Under the pieces are notes generated by a model. That model was not told the origin of the DNA. It saw nothing but the letters and a program-made list of their open reading frames with translations, and did not search any database. A DNA stretch of 64,000 bases, from NCBI GenBank assembly GCA_025655555.1, contig JAHXIQ010000002.1, positions 783,739 through 847,738 on the forward strand. The letters run 5' to 3'. A program made the position numbers and the translations under genes. Below, piece by piece: positions 27,665 to 36,933 of this stretch. Position 1 is the stretch's first letter. Each line of letters begins with the position of its first letter. The DNA is from Candidatus Thiodiazotropha sp. (ex Myrtea sp. 'scaly one' KF741663) (GTDB lineage Bacteria; Pseudomonadota; Gammaproteobacteria; Chromatiales; Chromatiaceae).

Positions 27665-28474
27665 ATGCAGATGAAAAAAGTGACACTTGCACTGGCACTG
27701 GTCCCGATGGCATTCAGCACCACGGCCATGGCTGAGAAAGGTCTGGCATACGATGCCACCAACAGTGGCTGGCGTACCGGTTACGGCGAATGCTGGACCA
27801 CGACTTATCGGGATAAAGATCCCGCAAGCACCGGCTGCTTTGGCGAGCCGATGGCTATGGCTGAGGGTGATGCGGATGGCGATGGTGTTGTGGACAGCAA
27901 AGATCAATGTCCTGGCACACCTGCAGGCACCAAAGTCGATGCCAAGGGCTGTGCACTCGACAGCGATGGTGATGGTGTTGCAGACGCCAGTGACAAATGT
28001 CCTGGCACCCCTGCTGGCGCCAAAGTGGATGCCAATGGCTGTGAGCTCGACAGTGACGGTGACGGCGTTGTGGACAGTCGTGACAAGTGTGCCAACACCC
28101 CGGCTGGTGCCACGGTCGACAGCAAAGGTTGTGCGCTTGGTATCGTCCTGCGTGATGTGCGCTTCCAGCTCAACAGTGGTGAGTTGACCGGTGAATCGAA
28201 AGCTACGCTCGACAAAGTGGCTGCTTCACTGAATGCGCGTAAAGACATCACTTCGGTGGCAGTTATCGGTCATACCGACTCGTCTGGTGCTGCTTCCTAC
28301 AATCAGAGCCTGTCTGAAAAACGTGCCAAGGCGGTAGCTGACTATCTGGTGAGTCAGGGTGTCGATGGCGGTATCCTCAGCTCTAAGGGCATGGGTGAAA
28401 GTTCACCTGTTGCTGATAATGGCACAAAAGAGGGTCGTGCACAGAATCGGCGTGTTGAGCTGAAACTCAACTGA
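27665..28474 (+). CDS. OmpA-family outer-membrane lipid-free porin-like protein with calcium-type repeats
   Basis: The 269-residue precursor has a signal peptide ending ...STTAMA (residues ~1-23) and a short Trp/Cys-containing N-terminal part. Three 30-residue thrombospondin-type-3-like repeats follow, each with DxDGDG and two Cys (DxC...GC). The C-terminal OmpA peptidoglycan-binding domain is VAVIGHTDSSGAASYNQSLSEKRAKAVADYL...NRRVELKLN. There is no visible eight-strand barrel, so it probably acts as a periplasmic/outer-membrane tether. The ATG at 27665 is chosen over 27659 because GGAGG is 7 bases upstream. A terminator follows. Confidence 0.9.
   Translation: MQMKKVTLALALVPMAFSTTAMAEKGLAYDATNSGWRTGYGECWTTTYRDKDPASTGCFGEPMAMAEGDADGDGVVDSKDQCPGTPAGTKVDAKGCALDSDGDGVADASDKCPGTPAGAKVDANGCELDSDGDGVVDSRDKCANTPAGATVDSKGCALGIVLRDVRFQLNSGELTGESKATLDKVAASLNARKDITSVAVIGHTDSSGAASYNQSLSEKRAKAVADYLVSQGVDGGILSSKGMGESSPVADNGTKEGRAQNRRVELKLN
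27869..28138 (+). repeat. Three tandem 90-base repeats inside the OmpA-family gene
   Basis: Each unit encodes 30 residues of the form DxDGDGVxD...DxCxxTPAGxxVDxxGCxL. The three copies diverge at silent and some coding positions. The DxDGDG loops are calcium-binding in thrombospondin type 3 repeats, and the unit cysteines could pair. Confidence 0.85.
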
Positions 28475-28499
28475 TTCGACCATCACCTATGAGTGAGAG

Positions 28500-28536
28500 A
28501 AAGGCAATGGCGTTTCAATACGCTGTTGCCTTTTTT
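28500..28536 (+). terminator. Intrinsic terminator after the OmpA-family gene
   Basis: AAGGCAA (28501-28507) pairs with TTGCCTT (28526-28532), with a further GCG/CGC pairing inside. The stem is followed by a run of T to 28536. It separates the OmpA gene from the response-regulator gene that starts 26 bases later. Confidence 0.85.
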
Positions 28537-28561
28537 ATTTAAAAAGGACGTGTAAAGACTG

Positions 28562-29248
28562 ATGCGTATTGCTTATCTGGAAGACGACAAAGTCCAATCA
28601 ACCGTCATGAAAGAGTGGCTGGAGAGTGAAGGTTTTACCTGCCATGAATTCAGTGATGCCGATAGTTTCATGCGGGAGCTACGGCACGAGACCTACGATC
28701 TACTGATTATGGATTGGGAGTTGCCGGGGAAGAGTGGTGTGGAAGTGCTCTCCTGGTTGCGTGATGATCGTGAATGGGATTTGCCGGTCTTTTTTATCAC
28801 TCACCGTGACGGAGAGGCGGATATTGTGGAGGCGCTGGAAAGAGGCGCCGATGACTATCTGACTAAACCGGTGAATCGTGAGATTATGTTAGCTCGCGTC
28901 AAGGCTCTGGTACGACGACACAGTACCCGTCGTGACAGCCTCGATGTCGGACCTTTTCAATTGTTCAAGGACACCAAGTCCCTGCTTTTCAATGGCGAAG
29001 GCGTGGAGATGACGGAGAAGGAGTTTCAGCTGGCTTGGATGCTGTTCAGTAATATCGGCCGCCTCTTGTCACGGGATCATTTGTTGGAATCGATCTGGGG
29101 GTTTGGTCCTGGCCTGATGACCCGCACCGTCGATACTCATATCAGCCGGCTGCGCCGTAAGTTATTGCTCACCCCCGAGAATGGTTGGCGCCTGAAGGCG
29201 GTCTATCATCAGGGATATCGATTGGAGCAGTTGGAGGAGGCGGACTGA
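28562..29248 (+). CDS. OmpR/PhoB-family response regulator
   Basis: A 228-residue two-domain regulator. The receiver domain has acidic Asp8/Asp9, phosphorylation site Asp51 (LLIMDWELPG), Thr80 and Lys102 (DDYLTKPVN). The C-terminal winged helix (MTEKEFQLAWMLFSNIGRLLSRDHLLESIWG...TRTVDTHISRLRRKL) binds DNA. It is followed, across an inserted repeat element, by a FecR-domain protein and a CHASE2 histidine kinase, which is the probable cognate kinase. Confidence 0.92.
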   Translation: MRIAYLEDDKVQSTVMKEWLESEGFTCHEFSDADSFMRELRHETYDLLIMDWELPGKSGVEVLSWLRDDREWDLPVFFITHRDGEADIVEALERGADDYLTKPVNREIMLARVKALVRRHSTRRDSLDVGPFQLFKDTKSLLFNGEGVEMTEKEFQLAWMLFSNIGRLLSRDHLLESIWGFGPGLMTRTVDTHISRLRRKLLLTPENGWRLKAVYHQGYRLEQLEEAD

Positions 29249-29278
29249 GTACTAGGCTCGAGGCTCGCATTGGTGGTC

Positions 29279-29548
29279 CTAGTGTACCTCGTCATAGATT
29301 CTGTACCATTCAGCGGGCCTGGAAGGGGCTAGCCGGTAGGCATGCCTCGCAGGGAATGGCCCGGTCCTTCCCAAGAGGCATAACGCCGCGGATGGCCCCT
29401 TCCAGACCCGCCCGAAGGGAGCCGCCCCAATGCGCCAGTCCTGCGTTGCGGAGCTTGAAAAGGGCATGCCATTCCCTGCGCACCACGCCTTGACCTGGCG
29501 CATTGGGGTTGCTCTGAATGGCACAGAATCTATGACGAGGTACACTAG
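29279..29548. mobile_element. 270-bp MITE-like element with 35-bp terminal inverted repeats and nested internal repeats
   Basis: The ends (29279-29313 and 29514-29548) are inverted copies matching at 34 of 35 bases. Three further inverted pairs lie inside. B is 29315-29329 with 29395-29409 (14/15). C is 29425-29438 with 29495-29508 (14/14). D is 29348-29360 with 29468-29480 (13/13). D1 lies in the loop of hairpin B and D2 in the loop of hairpin C, so they could form a kissing interaction. A palindrome AGGCATGCCT sits at 29338-29347. No transposase is encoded and no clear target duplication is seen. It fills the gap between two signalling genes. Confidence 0.75.
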
Positions 29549-29598
29549 TAGAATCTGCATCTTGGAGCAGTCATAGTCCATGTTGATGAGTGATCACC

Positions 29599-30918
29599 AT
29601 GTTAAGAAGAAGTTTAATACTGATTACCTGCCTGTTTATCTCTCTCCTGTCTCTGACAGTGGCGGCAGAGGACTGGGTCTACCGCCTGCATCAGGGTGAA
29701 ACCCTCACGTTGGTCGCAGAGCGATTCCTCAAACCTGAGTTTACGCCCGAACAACTCCAGGTTTACAACGGCATTCTCAACGATAGAGAGATTCCCGTCG
29801 GTACCGAGATTCGTGTGCCAATCGACTGGATGGATCAGGCCCTTGAGGGTGTGGAGGTACGATTTGTCTTTGGTGAGGCTGAGCTTTTCAGACGGGGCCA
29901 AGCTGAAGCTGAGACAGTTGCACGGGGTACTATGCTGAAGGCTGGTGACCGGGTCGTTACAGCAGAAAAATCAGCGGTTTCACTAGCGTTTGCCGATGGC
30001 ACACATCTTTTGGTAGGCCCGAAGAGTGAGGTGGTCTTCGATGCACTCTCCGCTTTCAAAGGACGGGGAATGCTGGATACCCGAATTCGTCTGCAGCGAG
30101 GTCGTCTGGAGAACCGGGTCAAGCCGATTAAGCGCTCCGGATCCCGCTACGAAATCCATACGCCGGCGGCGGTTACTGTGGTTCGCGGCACAGATTTTCG
30201 TGTTTCTGTTGAGTCGCTCAGTGAGCTGACTCGAAGTGAGGTAACGGAAGGAGAGGTCAGTGTCTCCGCCTCGGGTGAAACAGTGGCAGTGACGGCTGGT
30301 GAAGGCACGTTGATAGAACCTGGTCAGCCACCTGAACCGCCACGTCGTCTTTTAGACCCACCAGATCTGGCAGGCTTGGCAGCGAGTTATCAGATACCGA
30401 TGCCGACAGTTGAATGGCCGGTTTTATCTGGTGCAGTCTCATATCGTGTCCAGTTAATGGATTCTCAGGCATCAGTCGTATTCACGCAGCAGGTTACTGA
30501 GACGACTATTATGTTGCCTGAGCAGCCCACTGGCAGTTATCGGCTGCTTGTCCGCGGTATTGACGAGCTGGGTCTCGAGGGACTCTCAGCCCGGCACGAT
30601 TTTGAACTGCAAGACGCTACTCCCATCGCACCTGTCATTGAACGTGCGGTGCCGGTTTTTCATCAACCGCTCTTCACGGGTCGCTGGTTGAGTTTGCATT
30701 GGCAACCCGCCGCTCATGCCTGGACTCACCGGTTGATCTTGGCGCATGACCCGAAACTCGAAGAGCTTGTCTTCGATCAGTTGACTCGGGAGACTGGCCT
30801 CTGGTTGCCGTTTCCGCCGCCAGGACAATATTATCTAGCCGTAGAGGCCCTCTTCGATGAGTCGGAGGCTACAACCCGCTCGCAAGTCTATCGGCTAGAG
30901 ATTCCCGGCTGGCACTGA
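29599..30918 (+). CDS. Secreted FecR-domain protein with an N-terminal LysM-like segment
   Basis: The 439-residue precursor has a signal peptide (~1-22, ending TVAAE). A LysM-like stretch follows (WVYRLHQGETLTLVAERFLKP...VPVG-type ending, ~25-80). A FecR-like domain (~115-240) has VSLAFADGTHLLVGPKSEVVFD and THTPAAVTVVRGTDFRVS-like motifs, and fibronectin-like C-terminal strands complete it. It is probably periplasmic, sensing or scaffolding for the adjacent CHASE2 kinase. The ATG at 29599 is chosen because the signal peptide begins there; an upstream in-frame GTG at 29590 is possible. Confidence 0.85.
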   Translation: MLRRSLILITCLFISLLSLTVAAEDWVYRLHQGETLTLVAERFLKPEFTPEQLQVYNGILNDREIPVGTEIRVPIDWMDQALEGVEVRFVFGEAELFRRGQAEAETVARGTMLKAGDRVVTAEKSAVSLAFADGTHLLVGPKSEVVFDALSAFKGRGMLDTRIRLQRGRLENRVKPIKRSGSRYEIHTPAAVTVVRGTDFRVSVESLSELTRSEVTEGEVSVSASGETVAVTAGEGTLIEPGQPPEPPRRLLDPPDLAGLAASYQIPMPTVEWPVLSGAVSYRVQLMDSQASVVFTQQVTETTIMLPEQPTGSYRLLVRGIDELGLEGLSARHDFELQDATPIAPVIERAVPVFHQPLFTGRWLSLHWQPAAHAWTHRLILAHDPKLEELVFDQLTRETGLWLPFPPPGQYYLAVEALFDESEATTRSQVYRLEIPGWH

Positions 30919-31003
30919 ATATGTTTTTGATACCTGCTGGCTTGCGCTACTACCCGGTCGCCATCGAGGCAGACGGTCGTTCAATCTTTAGCCCATGCAG
31001 AAA

Positions 31004-31015
31004 GGGGGTACCCCC
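31004..31015. repeat. Perfect 12-base G/C palindrome between the FecR and CHASE2 genes
   Basis: GGGGGTACCCCC reads the same on both strands and continues into CGGGA. It lies 70 bases before the kinase ATG, in a 166-base gap. It may be a small transcript hairpin or a protein site; nothing further supports either. Confidence 0.4.
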
Positions 31016-31084
31016 CGGGATTGGCTGTCCTGAGTCATGCCACAGTCATTCTTGTTTGAGAGAATGCCCCAAGGTGGCGGATCA

Positions 31085-33703
31085 ATGAACAAGCGATCAC
31101 AGGGCTTGCCAGAACGTTTCCGCAGCGCCCTGATCTTATTGTTATTCACCTGCCTGATGGCGGCCAGTGGTTGGCTGTGGCGATGGGATCAGCTTCTCTA
31201 CGATCTGCAATTGGGCGCTTTGTCAGCCAGCCCTTCCGATGACATTGTGATTGTTGCCATCGATGAGAAGAGCCTGGAAGCGTTGGGCCGATGGCCCTGG
31301 TCCAGAAAAGTACATGCCAGGCTGGTGGAAAAGCTGTCCCTGGCCGGTGCTAAGGCTATTGTGCTTGATGTACTTTTTTCCGAAGCTGATCGTACGGATC
31401 CTGAGGGCGATATCCAGCTGATTCATGCTATTGCTGCCAGCGACAGGGTTTTTATGCCGGTGGTTCTTGAGCAGCGGCGTTTGGGTGGCATGCTGATTGA
31501 ATCAATGCCATTGCCTGATATGTCCAATGTGGCGGCGGGTCTTGGTCATGTCCATATCGATCTTGATGCAGATGGGATTGCTCGAGGGGTCTACCTCTAT
31601 GAAGGGCTGGGTGATGTCTACTGGCCCCATCTGATGCTTTCCCTCTACCAATGGCTCGAACCTGAGAAAGTAAAGACAGAGCCGGCACCGATGACAGCTC
31701 AGGTACCCAATGTGCATATCATCAGCCGTCACTCCCATCGCCTGATTCCCTTTACGGGACCCGCAGGGAATTATCCCCGATTCTCCTACAGTGAAGTACT
31801 TGAAGGCGCGTACATGCAAGATCTGTTTCGCGACCGGATCGTGATAGTAGGGGTTACTGCGACCGGCTTGGGGGATGCCTTACCGACCCCGGTCTCTGGT
31901 CATGGTGTGCCAATGCCGGGTGTGGAGATCAATGCCAATATCTTCGACAGCTTGAGGCGTGATGTTTCCATTGAGCAGGTGGGTTTTGCCTCACACCTGA
32001 TCGGTAGTGGGTTATTCGTGGTCATTCCTTTCCTTCTCTATGCTTATTTCCCGACACGCTTCGCTCCGTTGGTTTCACTGTCGGTACTTGTCGGCTTCGT
32101 ACTGATTGACTGGATATTGTTGCGGGGTATGCATATCTGGTTTCCCCCTTCTGCAGCCATGCTGGGATTGGGCTTGAGCTATCCACTCTGGAGTTGGCGC
32201 CGACTTGATCAGGCGGTTAGGTATCTCAATGATCAGTTGGAGAGGATGCAGCGAGAGCAAAGACATCTTTCTGCACAGCAGCCCCAGGGTGACCTGGTCG
32301 GTGCCATACAGTTTCTTTCTCAACTGATGCCACTGAGTGGTTGGGCGCTACATGACAACAACGGCAAGCTGATAATGCATGGCGGCGAGCCGTTAAACGA
32401 ACCCATAGATACCAAGGCGCAGGGTAAATGGCAAAGAGCAGGCGCTGAACTCTGGACCCGAATTCCAAGGATCGATACTCAATGGCAGGTCGGTCTGCTC
32501 TGGCCAAGAACCCAAGTTCCGCAAGGTCGTTCATTACAGCTGCTGAACGATTTCGCTCAACAGTTTATTGAGGAGCCTGAGGAGAATCATGACAGCGTAT
32601 TGGAACGGGTTGAGTTGCGTATGCAGCAGATGCAGCAAGTCAATGTCAGGCTGCAGCGTTTTCGTCATCTGATCAATAACGCGGTGGGTCAGATGGATGA
32701 TGGTTTGATGGTTATCAACAGCCTGGGACAGGTAGTGATTTCCAATCCACGTGCCGCTTTCTATATTGGATGCGAAAAGGGCGCGGATTTGCTCGGCGAA
32801 GATGCCAGTAAACTCCTTCAGGTTTTAGAGATTCGCGATGCTTGGCAGTGGCCTGACGTTTTTCAGCATGTCCTGCTGGAAGGTGAACCTATCCGCTTCG
32901 AAGCGCTTAGAGCACCGGATACTGAGCTATTTGTTCAGCTCAAACCCCTGGATGAGGCCGGTGCAGGGATGCACGGCATGATTGTCAATCTCTCGTATAT
33001 TGGTACGCTGAAACGCTCTGAACGCACCCGTGTGAAAATGCTCAACTTCCTCTCACACGATATTCGCTCTCCTATCACTTCATTACTTTCACTGACCCAA
33101 TCTCGAAAGGTGCAGGAGAGTACGGCTGGAGAGTTGGCGGAACAGATCCAGCCATTAGCGAGACGTTCTTTAAAACTGGCCGACAATTTTCTGCAATTGG
33201 CTCGTGCCGAGGCGGCGGATAGCACGCACTTTGAAGATACCGATTTTGTGACCGTGGCGCACAATGCGGTCGATGAGGCCTACGTACAGGCTAAAGCGGG
33301 TGGCATCACACTGCGCCGCCAGTTCGATGAAGATGAGATCTGGCTGCAGGGTGACCTGGGATTACTGGAAAGAGCGCTATTCAATTTATTGGAGAACGCG
33401 ATCAAATTCTCTCCACCTGGTAGTGAGATAGTCATGCGCGTCAGCCGCGAAGACAGTTGTGTGGTCTGCATTATCCAGGATCAGGGTCCCGGCATTCCTC
33501 AGGATCAACTGTCTAACATCTTTATGCCGTTTACCCATGCAGAGACAGAGAATACCTCCCAGGGCAATGGTGTGGGATTGGGTCTGAGCTTTGTCAAAGT
33601 GGTGGCTGATAAGCACCGGGGCACCATTGAGGCTGCGAATGGAGAGGCAGGAGGGGCACTGTTCACCTTACGCATCCCATGCGAGTCCGAGCACACTCAT
33701 TAG
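31085..33703 (+). CDS. CHASE2-domain sensor histidine kinase
   Basis: The 872-residue membrane kinase has one TM near the N-terminus and a large extracytoplasmic CHASE2 domain (~40-290, with IVIVAIDEKSLEALGRWPWSR and DVLFSEADRTDPEGD). Three closely spaced TMs follow (~300-370), then a coiled coil and a PAS-like region (~540-640). HisKA has His658 (NFLSHDIRSPITSL). The ATPase domain shows LENAIKFSPPGSE, DQGPGIP and GVGLGLSFVKVVADKH. The ATG at 31085 has AAGGTGGCGG upstream; an earlier ATG at 31037 lacks one. Its regulator is probably the OmpR-type protein at 28562. Confidence 0.92.
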   Translation: MNKRSQGLPERFRSALILLLFTCLMAASGWLWRWDQLLYDLQLGALSASPSDDIVIVAIDEKSLEALGRWPWSRKVHARLVEKLSLAGAKAIVLDVLFSEADRTDPEGDIQLIHAIAASDRVFMPVVLEQRRLGGMLIESMPLPDMSNVAAGLGHVHIDLDADGIARGVYLYEGLGDVYWPHLMLSLYQWLEPEKVKTEPAPMTAQVPNVHIISRHSHRLIPFTGPAGNYPRFSYSEVLEGAYMQDLFRDRIVIVGVTATGLGDALPTPVSGHGVPMPGVEINANIFDSLRRDVSIEQVGFASHLIGSGLFVVIPFLLYAYFPTRFAPLVSLSVLVGFVLIDWILLRGMHIWFPPSAAMLGLGLSYPLWSWRRLDQAVRYLNDQLERMQREQRHLSAQQPQGDLVGAIQFLSQLMPLSGWALHDNNGKLIMHGGEPLNEPIDTKAQGKWQRAGAELWTRIPRIDTQWQVGLLWPRTQVPQGRSLQLLNDFAQQFIEEPEENHDSVLERVELRMQQMQQVNVRLQRFRHLINNAVGQMDDGLMVINSLGQVVISNPRAAFYIGCEKGADLLGEDASKLLQVLEIRDAWQWPDVFQHVLLEGEPIRFEALRAPDTELFVQLKPLDEAGAGMHGMIVNLSYIGTLKRSERTRVKMLNFLSHDIRSPITSLLSLTQSRKVQESTAGELAEQIQPLARRSLKLADNFLQLARAEAADSTHFEDTDFVTVAHNAVDEAYVQAKAGGITLRRQFDEDEIWLQGDLGLLERALFNLLENAIKFSPPGSEIVMRVSREDSCVVCIIQDQGPGIPQDQLSNIFMPFTHAETENTSQGNGVGLGLSFVKVVADKHRGTIEAANGEAGGALFTLRIPCESEHTH

Positions 33704-33797
33704 CAGCCCTAGATCCCAAACCAATCTCAGGGTTTGTAGACTTTGAAGCCCTACGTGCATAATGGGTCCATCAACAGACAGTTTTTCGGAGTTACAG

Positions 33798-35651
33798 ATG
33801 CCGCAATACCGCTCCCGTACGACCACTCATGGACGCAACATGGCTGGCGCCCGTGCCCTTTGGCGCGCAACTGGAATGAAAGATGGCGATTTCGATAAAC
33901 CGATCATCGCGGTGGCCAACTCCTTTACCCAATTTGTCCCCGGCCATGTTCATCTTAAGGATCTGGGTCAGTTGGTTGCTCGAGAAATTGAAGCAGCCGG
34001 CGGTGTAGCAAAGGAATTCAATACCATTGCAGTGGATGATGGCATCGCCATGGGCCACGGCGGTATGCTCTACTCCCTGCCATCGCGGGATATCATCGCT
34101 GATTCCGTCGAATATATGGTCAATGCCCATTGTGCCGACGCGCTGGTCTGCATCTCCAACTGCGACAAAATAACCCCTGGCATGCTGATGGCTGCCCTGC
34201 GGTTGAATATTCCCACCATCTTTGTCTCCGGTGGCCCGATGGAGGCAGGTAAGGTGACGCTTGCCGGTAAGGGTGATCTCAAGTTGGATCTGGTGGATGC
34301 GATGGTCTCGGCAGCGGACCCGGAAGAGAGTGATGAAGATGTGGAGCAGATCGAACGCTCCGCCTGTCCGACCTGTGGTTCCTGTTCGGGTATGTTTACC
34401 GCCAACTCCATGAACTGCCTGACCGAGGCGTTGGGCCTATCCCTACCCGGTAACGGCTCTCTGCTGGCGACCCATGCCGATCGCGAAGCCCTGTTCCTCG
34501 AGGCGGGTCGCCAAGTCGTGGAACTGGCACGGAGATGGTATGAAAAGGACGACGCCACTGCGCTGCCGCGCAATATTGCCACCTTTGAGGCCTTTGAGAA
34601 TGCCATGAGTCTGGATATCGCCATGGGCGGCTCCACCAACACCGTACTGCATCTTTTGGCGGCTGCTCATGAGGCTGAGGTTGATTTCTCCATGGCGGAT
34701 ATCGACCGTCTTAGCCGCAAGGTGCCGAATCTTTGTAAGGTGGCGCCGGCGACTCAGCAGTATCACATGGAGGATGTTCACAGGGCGGGAGGTGTGATGG
34801 GTATTCTGGGTGAACTCGACCGTGCCGAGTTGATCCATCGGAAGATACCCACCGTATATTCAGCGACTCTGGGCGAAGCACTCGATCTGTGGGATGTTAT
34901 CGTCAGTTCTGAGGAGGCGACTATCGCCCGCTATCTTGCAGCTCCCGGCGGTGTTCCCACGCAGGTGGCCTTCAGCCAGGATGTCCGCTGGCCCGACCTG
35001 GATCTGGATCGGGCGGAGGGTTGTATCCGTGACCTGGAACATGCCTATTCCAAAGACGGCGGGTTGGCGGTGCTTTACGGCAATCTGGCTGAGCAGGGTT
35101 GTATCGTCAAGACAGCTGGCGTGGATGAATCTATTTTGAGCTTCACCGGCCAGGCACGTATTTTCGAGAGCCAGGATGCGGCCGTGGAAGCTATCTTGGA
35201 TGATCGCATCCAGGCGGGTGATGTGGTGATCATCCGCTATGAAGGTCCCAAAGGAGGGCCGGGTATGCAGGAGATGCTCTATCCCACCAGTTACCTCAAA
35301 TCGAAGGGATTGGGTAAATCCTGTGCCTTGATCACAGATGGTCGTTTCTCAGGCGGAACCTCGGGTCTCTCCATCGGTCACTGCTCCCCGGAGGCTGCCG
35401 AGGGCGGTAATATCGGTTTGGTGGAGGAGGGTGACGCTATCGAGATCGACATCCCGGGCCGTACCATCCGGGCAGTCTTGTCGGAAGATACGTTGCAGAA
35501 GCGACGGCAGGCGATGGCGGAGCGGGGTACGACTGCCTGGCAGCCAGTTGAGCGGCAGCGGGCGGTTTCTCAAGCCTTACGTGCCTATGCGGCCCTGACG
35601 ACGTCTGCGGCACGGGGTGCCGTAAGGGATCTCGGTCAACTGGAAAAATAG
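33798..35651 (+). CDS. ilvD: Dihydroxy-acid dehydratase
   Basis: A 617-residue iron-sulfur enzyme of valine, isoleucine and pantothenate synthesis, dehydrating 2,3-dihydroxy-acids to 2-keto-acids. Cluster and active-site motifs are [12 protein letters not shown] and [31 protein letters not shown]; the C-terminal [12 protein letters not shown] and [15 protein letters not shown] are intact. The ATG at 33798 gives the family start [27 protein letters not shown], with GGAG 7 bases before it. The other ilv genes are not in the window. Confidence 0.97.
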   Translation: MPQYRSRTTTHGRNMAGARALWRATGMKDGDFDKPIIAVANSFTQFVPGHVHLKDLGQLVAREIEAAGGVAKEFNTIAVDDGIAMGHGGMLYSLPSRDIIADSVEYMVNAHCADALVCISNCDKITPGMLMAALRLNIPTIFVSGGPMEAGKVTLAGKGDLKLDLVDAMVSAADPEESDEDVEQIERSACPTCGSCSGMFTANSMNCLTEALGLSLPGNGSLLATHADREALFLEAGRQVVELARRWYEKDDATALPRNIATFEAFENAMSLDIAMGGSTNTVLHLLAAAHEAEVDFSMADIDRLSRKVPNLCKVAPATQQYHMEDVHRAGGVMGILGELDRAELIHRKIPTVYSATLGEALDLWDVIVSSEEATIARYLAAPGGVPTQVAFSQDVRWPDLDLDRAEGCIRDLEHAYSKDGGLAVLYGNLAEQGCIVKTAGVDESILSFTGQARIFESQDAAVEAILDDRIQAGDVVIIRYEGPKGGPGMQEMLYPTSYLKSKGLGKSCALITDGRFSGGTSGLSIGHCSPEAAEGGNIGLVEEGDAIEIDIPGRTIRAVLSEDTLQKRRQAMAERGTTAWQPVERQRAVSQALRAYAALTTSAARGAVRDLGQLEK

Positions 35652-35659
35652 GCTGGATC

Positions 35660-36073
35660 TTGTCTTCAGTCAGGCTCTGGGGACTGCTTTTACTGACCGG
35701 CTGTGGTGGCGATCCGACTGCCACCGATCCCCGGTTGGTGTATGAGGATGGTTTTTTAGGTGAACCCGCTGAGGTGGAGATTCTTGCGGAGGGCGGTACT
35801 AGGGTCCGAGGCCTGGATGCCTGGCTGAAGTTTCAGCCTAGACAGGCAGAGATCGAGCCAAGGAACCCAGATGCCTACCGTTATCGGGATTGCGATGAAC
35901 CTCTGGCTTGGTTTAGTGCGGTAACTGGCGATCAGGGATTGCAGGGTGGCTTTAGTGGCCTGCTCTGTCAGGAGGCGATCGACCCACGGTTTGACTTTGA
36001 GAACGGCCGTTGGCTGGTAACGGATCGGAATCGTGGTTTCGTCTATTATCGAATTTGGAAGAAATTTAAATAG
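35660..36073 (+). CDS. Small predicted lipoprotein
   Basis: A 137-residue product from a TTG start, 8 bases after ilvD. The very short N-terminus, hydrophobic LWGLLLL and lipobox LLTGC (Cys15) indicate a lipoprotein. The mature part is polar, with two further Cys in RDCDEPLAW and LLCQEAID that could pair. No family was recognised. No other plausible start gives the signal peptide. Co-transcription with ilvD is likely by spacing. Confidence 0.7.
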   Translation: MSSVRLWGLLLLTGCGGDPTATDPRLVYEDGFLGEPAEVEILAEGGTRVRGLDAWLKFQPRQAEIEPRNPDAYRYRDCDEPLAWFSAVTGDQGLQGGFSGLLCQEAIDPRFDFENGRWLVTDRNRGFVYYRIWKKFK

Positions 36074-36093
36074 TGTAGAAGCTATTAACGGAT

Positions 36094-36786
36094 GTGCTTG
36101 TGCAATTTGAACTGAGAAGTTGTGTCCTATTCTCCCACCTGGATGATCGCCAGCTCAGTATTGCCGAGAGTATGGCGCATGAAATCAAGCTGCGAGACGG
36201 CCAGCTTTTTTTTCAGGCTGGCGATCCTGCTACTCGCTTTTTTCTTGTGTTGGAGGGCCAAATCAAGCTGTCCAGGCTCTCCCTGCAGGGGCACGAAAAA
36301 GTGATTGAGATTATCCCTGCCGGAGAGACGTTTGCCGAGGCGCTGATGTTTGGTGAACAACCTGCCTATCCGGTGAATGCCACAGCTATCGGTTCGACAC
36401 GACTCCTGAGTTTCGACAGTGCGTCTTATCTCGAAGTGCTGCGCAATTCCAACGAGACCTGTTTCAGGCTAATGGGTGATATGAGTCAGCGGCTCAAACA
36501 CCTGATCAGTGAGATCGAAGTGCTGAGTCTGCAGAATGCAGCGTTTCGCCTGGCCAGTTTTCTCTTGAAGCGATGGAACGCCATGAAACCCGTCGACGGT
36601 TATATCGAGCTGCAGGCACCGAAGGGTGTGATTGCCTCAAGACTATCCGTGACACCGGAGACCCTATCCCGTACGCTGCACGATTTTTCCGAGCGGGGAT
36701 TGATCCGGGTGGATGGCCACCGGGTGGAGATCCTAAACCCCGACGGTCTGCGTGCCATAGCGGATCCGCTGGATACCGGTGAGTAA
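36094..36786 (+). CDS. Crp/Fnr-family regulator resembling Dnr
   Basis: The 230-residue protein has a cyclic-nucleotide-binding-fold domain (FFLVLEGQIKLSRLSLQGHEKVIEIIPAGETFAEALMF), a long dimer helix (LKHLISEIEVLSLQNAAFRLASFLL) and a helix-turn-helix (GVIASRLSVTPETLSRTLHDFSERGLIRVDGHRVEI). It lacks the N-terminal cysteine cluster of Fnr. The ETFAEALMF and EIEVLSLQNA segments resemble the NO-responsive regulator Dnr of Pseudomonas. The GTG start at 36094 is uncertain (36100 is also possible). No denitrification genes are adjacent. Confidence 0.82.
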   Translation: MLVQFELRSCVLFSHLDDRQLSIAESMAHEIKLRDGQLFFQAGDPATRFFLVLEGQIKLSRLSLQGHEKVIEIIPAGETFAEALMFGEQPAYPVNATAIGSTRLLSFDSASYLEVLRNSNETCFRLMGDMSQRLKHLISEIEVLSLQNAAFRLASFLLKRWNAMKPVDGYIELQAPKGVIASRLSVTPETLSRTLHDFSERGLIRVDGHRVEILNPDGLRAIADPLDTGE

Positions 36787-36933
36787 TGCCGAGTGGTGCT
36801 CTTTTTGGGCCCAACCCGAAGGACCAGACCATTTTTCACCCAGCGGTTATCAGTCACTGATGTAGACCGGCTACACGGCGCTCCTTTATACTCTGCAATC
36901 CTCTGAATTGAACCAACCTTGAATAATCTACAG

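Noticed and set aside
29185..29493. Open frame of 102 codons spanning the end of the response regulator and the repeat element
   Set aside because: It starts within the regulator gene in another frame and runs through inverted-repeat sequence; no ribosome-binding site and an Arg/Pro-rich random composition.
29279..29548. Interpretation of the repeat element as a simple bidirectional terminator
   Set aside because: The arms are 35 bp and 200 bases apart, with several internal repeats and no T-run, which does not fit an intrinsic terminator.
33704..33797. ilv-type attenuator upstream of ilvD
   Set aside because: No leader peptide rich in Ile/Val/Leu codons and no terminator stem; only a minor AAACC/GGTTT pairing.
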